From Methanomassiliicoccus sp. (GTDB lineage Archaea; Thermoplasmatota; Thermoplasmata; Methanomassiliicoccales; Methanomassiliicoccaceae): 43,406 nucleotides of DNA. Numbering within the stretch: the stretch's first letter is position 1; the number at the start of each line of letters is the position of its first letter. The stretch covers positions 1-43,406 of the forward strand of contig JAEILR010000022.1 of assembly GCA_016109435.1 (NCBI GenBank), written 5' to 3'. Of this stretch, positions 41,154-43,406 are shown piece after piece. The position numbers and the translations under genes were made by a program. The notes under the pieces were generated by a model. It had not been told where the DNA came from. It saw nothing but the letters and a program-made list of their open reading frames with translations, and did no database searches.

Positions 41154-43406
41154 TCATTTCCTGCCCATGGCCGCCCTGACGATATCGAGGGCGCGGTCCA
41201 TGGCCGCGGGCATCTTGGTCGGGTCTCCGCCCCCGCCCTGGGCGAAGTCGGGCTTCCCGCCTCCCCCGCCGCCGACCAGCTTCATGATGTCCTTGAGCAC
41301 CGGCCGGCAGTCCAGCTTGACATCGGCGGAGCGGGACACGAACAGCTTGGGGCTCTTGTCCGCGAGGCCGAGCACGGCGATCACCCCGAGGCGGGAGGTG
41401 AGGGCCAGGGACAGCGCCTGGGGGTCCTCGTCCTCGGTGGCCAGGTGGATCACGACCTTGATGCCGTCGACCTCGGTGGCCGTGGCCAGGAGGGTGTCGG
41501 CGAGAATGGCGTTAAGGCGGGCGGCCATGGCCTCCAGCCGCTTGCGGTCCTCCTTGATCTCGTTGAGCAGCTTGACCGCGGCCGGAAGCACCGTTTCCCT
41601 GGTGACGTTCATCCGGTCCGCCAGCTGGTCCACGCAGGTTTTGTCGTCCTGCATGCCGCTGACCGCGGCCAGGCCGGCGGAGTACTCGATCCTCACGACC
41701 CCATCCTGGATCCTCTTGGTGCGAAGGATGCGGATGGGGCCGACGCGCGAGGTGCGGTCGCAGTGCAGGCCGCCGCACGCCTCCACGTCCACGTTGGTGG
41801 TGTTGACCACCCGGATGATCTTCCCGGGCACCACGCCGCCCTGGTACAGGCGGAAGCCGAACTTGGCCTCGGCCTCGTCGCGGGGCATGAACGCGATCTC
41901 CACCGGATGGTCCTCCAGCACGATCTCGTTGCACCGGCGCTCCAGCTGGGAGCGCTGCTCCTCGGATAGGTTCTCGAAGTGGGTGATGTCCAGGCGGGCC
42001 TCGTCCACGCTCTTGTGCGCGCCGCTCTGCCACACGTGGTTGCCGAGCATGCGCCGGGCGGAACCGTTGATGATGTGCGCGGCGGTGTGGTGCCGCATCA
42101 GCTGCCGGCGCCGCGGCTCGTTGATGGCGCAGGTGACCTTGTCCCCGACCTTGATGTCGTGCTTCCCCTCCAGGAAATGCAGGATGGTGTTGCGGACCTT
42201 CTGCACGTTGACGACCTCGCGGCCGTTCATGGTGCCGTAGTCGGCCTCCTGCCCCCCTCCCTCGGGATAGAAGTAGGTGTGGCCCAGGACCACGGCGCCG
42301 TTGATCACGGCGACGACCCCGGCCTCGAAGGCCATGACCTCCGGGTCGTCGTAGTAGGACATGTGGGTGTCCGGCATGTCCTGGGGGTACTCGTCCTCCT
42401 TCGGACCTTCCGCCACCGCGTCGGTGGCCTCGTGGCGCTTGGCCACCTGCATGTAGAAGTTGTCCGGGATCTCCACCGGCACGTCGGAGAACTCCTTGAC
42501 GATCTCGGGATTGAGGCCGTGGGAGTCGTACAGCTCGATGAGCTTGTCCAGGGTGATCGGTGCGCCCTTGAGGTCCTTGGTCATCCTCTGGACGATGGAA
42601 CGGCCGCGCTCCAGCGTTTCATAGTACCGCTGCTCCTCGACCGTGACCAGGGACATGATGTCCTCGCGGTTCTCGACCAGCTCGGGGAAGTGAGGGGAGA
42701 AATAATCGATCTGCTGGCCGACTATGTCTGCCAGGGTGAACTTGACGTTCAGCGAGCGCATCGAGCGCAGCGCCCGGCGGACCAGCATCCTGGCGAAGTA
42801 GCCCTCGCGGACGTTGGACGGCACCACGCCGTCGTTGAGCATGAACGCCAGGGCGCGGGAGTGGTCGCAGATGATGTAGATGTCCTCCATCGGACCGATG
42901 GTCTGGATCAGTTCTTCGTAATTGATACCGAGCCGGTCGGCGGTGCGTTGCCTGAGGTCCCTAACGTCCGCCGCGGTTTTCATGTTCATCGCGCCAGCCA
43001 CTTTGCTGTATTCCTCGAGCACACGCTGGTTCGGCTTGATCCCCAGCTCATCCTGGATTTTCTGAACGACGGGTCCAAACACTGCTTCATAAGCGGATGG
43101 GGTCCCCTGGGATATCCAGGTGGCGCGCTCGAGACCATATCCGGTGTCCACGACGGTCATGTCCATGGGCACGCGGCCTTTCGGGGTCTCACGGTACTGC
43201 ATGAACACTAGGGTGGCGAGCTCGACGCCCTCGAGTATGACCTCCACGCATGGTCCGGAGTTGCCGCCGCCCTCCCACCACTCCTCGATGTAGCGCATCT
43301 TCTCCTTCCGCACGCCGAGGCGCTCGGTGTAGAACTTGTGGCAGAGCTCGACGGTGCGGTCCTTGAAGTAGATCTCCTTGCCTGGCTTGTTGAACGCGTG
43401 GTGGGC
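41154..43406 (-). CDS. alaS: Alanyl-tRNA synthetase (partial, N-terminus beyond the window)
   Basis: Charges tRNA-Ala; a tRNA-Ala gene is also in this window. The visible 750 residues begin in the catalytic domain (EEWWEGGGNSGPCVEV, MDMTVVDTGYGLERATW), pass the tRNA-binding helices, and include the editing domain with HHTAAHI (HxxxH) and CGGLHC, the zinc/editing residues. They end with the C-Ala/DHHA1 domain, Gly-rich GGGGGGKPDFAQGGGG. The frame stays open to base 43406, so the start lies outside. It ends 172 bp before uS13. Confidence 0.97.
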   Translation of the reverse strand, partial: AHHAFNKPGKEIYFKDRTVELCHKFYTERLGVRKEKMRYIEEWWEGGGNSGPCVEVILEGVELATLVFMQYRETPKGRVPMDMTVVDTGYGLERATWISQGTPSAYEAVFGPVVQKIQDELGIKPNQRVLEEYSKVAGAMNMKTAADVRDLRQRTADRLGINYEELIQTIGPMEDIYIICDHSRALAFMLNDGVVPSNVREGYFARMLVRRALRSMRSLNVKFTLADIVGQQIDYFSPHFPELVENREDIMSLVTVEEQRYYETLERGRSIVQRMTKDLKGAPITLDKLIELYDSHGLNPEIVKEFSDVPVEIPDNFYMQVAKRHEATDAVAEGPKEDEYPQDMPDTHMSYYDDPEVMAFEAGVVAVINGAVVLGHTYFYPEGGGQEADYGTMNGREVVNVQKVRNTILHFLEGKHDIKVGDKVTCAINEPRRRQLMRHHTAAHIINGSARRMLGNHVWQSGAHKSVDEARLDITHFENLSEEQRSQLERRCNEIVLEDHPVEIAFMPRDEAEAKFGFRLYQGGVVPGKIIRVVNTTNVDVEACGGLHCDRTSRVGPIRILRTKRIQDGVVRIEYSAGLAAVSGMQDDKTCVDQLADRMNVTRETVLPAAVKLLNEIKEDRKRLEAMAARLNAILADTLLATATEVDGIKVVIHLATEDEDPQALSLALTSRLGVIAVLGLADKSPKLFVSRSADVKLDCRPVLKDIMKLVGGGGGGKPDFAQGGGGDPTKMPAAMDRALDIVRAAMGRK

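Noticed and set aside
1-43406. CRISPR arrays, insertion sequences, toxin-antitoxin pairs, phage genes
   Set aside because: None seen on reading both strands.

Overview
The window is archaeal. It carries DNA polymerase D large subunit (DP2), a KEOPS Pcc1 subunit, archaeosine tRNA-guanine transglycosylase, archaeal EF-2 with the diphthamide histidine motif, an XPD-type helicase, Rpo3 with an inserted ferredoxin domain, and TATA boxes about 26 bp upstream of start codons (mostly leaderless genes). The high GC content, a 5S rRNA gene standing alone, and a heliorhodopsin beside an aSelBL-like factor suggest the class Thermoplasmata, perhaps Methanomassiliicoccales or a related sediment lineage. 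That placement is inference; no methanogenesis gene is present to confirm it.

Layout. 1-5.4 kb: a tRNA/translation-quality block (ms2t6A methylthiotransferase, tRNA-Gln, nitroreductase, Pcc1, TgtA, Pth2, DUF99) and a membrane protein of unknown role. 6.4-11.4 kb: the str-like operon uS12-uS7-EF-2-EF-1A-uS10, then ilvD. 13.2-17.4 kb: a looser, AT-richer accessory stretch with a cupin, tRNA-Ala, an orphan membrane histidine kinase, a truncated transporter remnant, a repeat-rich surface protein and 5S rRNA. 17.5-24.3 kb: an XPD-like helicase divergent from a rifampin-phosphotransferase-like enzyme, which is followed by two tandem CrtC/AttH-like proteins. 24.3-30.2 kb: a half-hemerythrin ORF, a Cys/His-rich small protein, aSelBL, heliorhodopsin, a polytopic membrane protein, an MFS exporter and a zinc-ribbon protein. 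30.2-33.6 kb: an oxidative-stress and sensing group (peroxiredoxin under a 30-bp palindrome, Fe/Mn SOD, a MEDS-domain protein, an Lrp-family regulator, a ModE-like/Nudix fusion). 33.6-43.4 kb: Nog1-like GTPase, DP2, rubredoxin, Rpo3-uS11-uS4-uS13, and alaS running off the right edge.

How the genes fit together. Most of the window is translation and replication housekeeping. Peroxiredoxin, SOD, rubredoxin and the hemerythrin fragment suggest an anaerobe that copes with oxygen. The most interesting parts are (i) the phosphotransferase-like enzyme with two CrtC/AttH-like partners, a plausible undescribed modification cassette 2-4 kb from a heliorhodopsin, (ii) the heliorhodopsin itself next to aSelBL, and (iii) the palindrome overlapping the peroxiredoxin start. 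No CRISPR array, insertion sequence or intein was seen.
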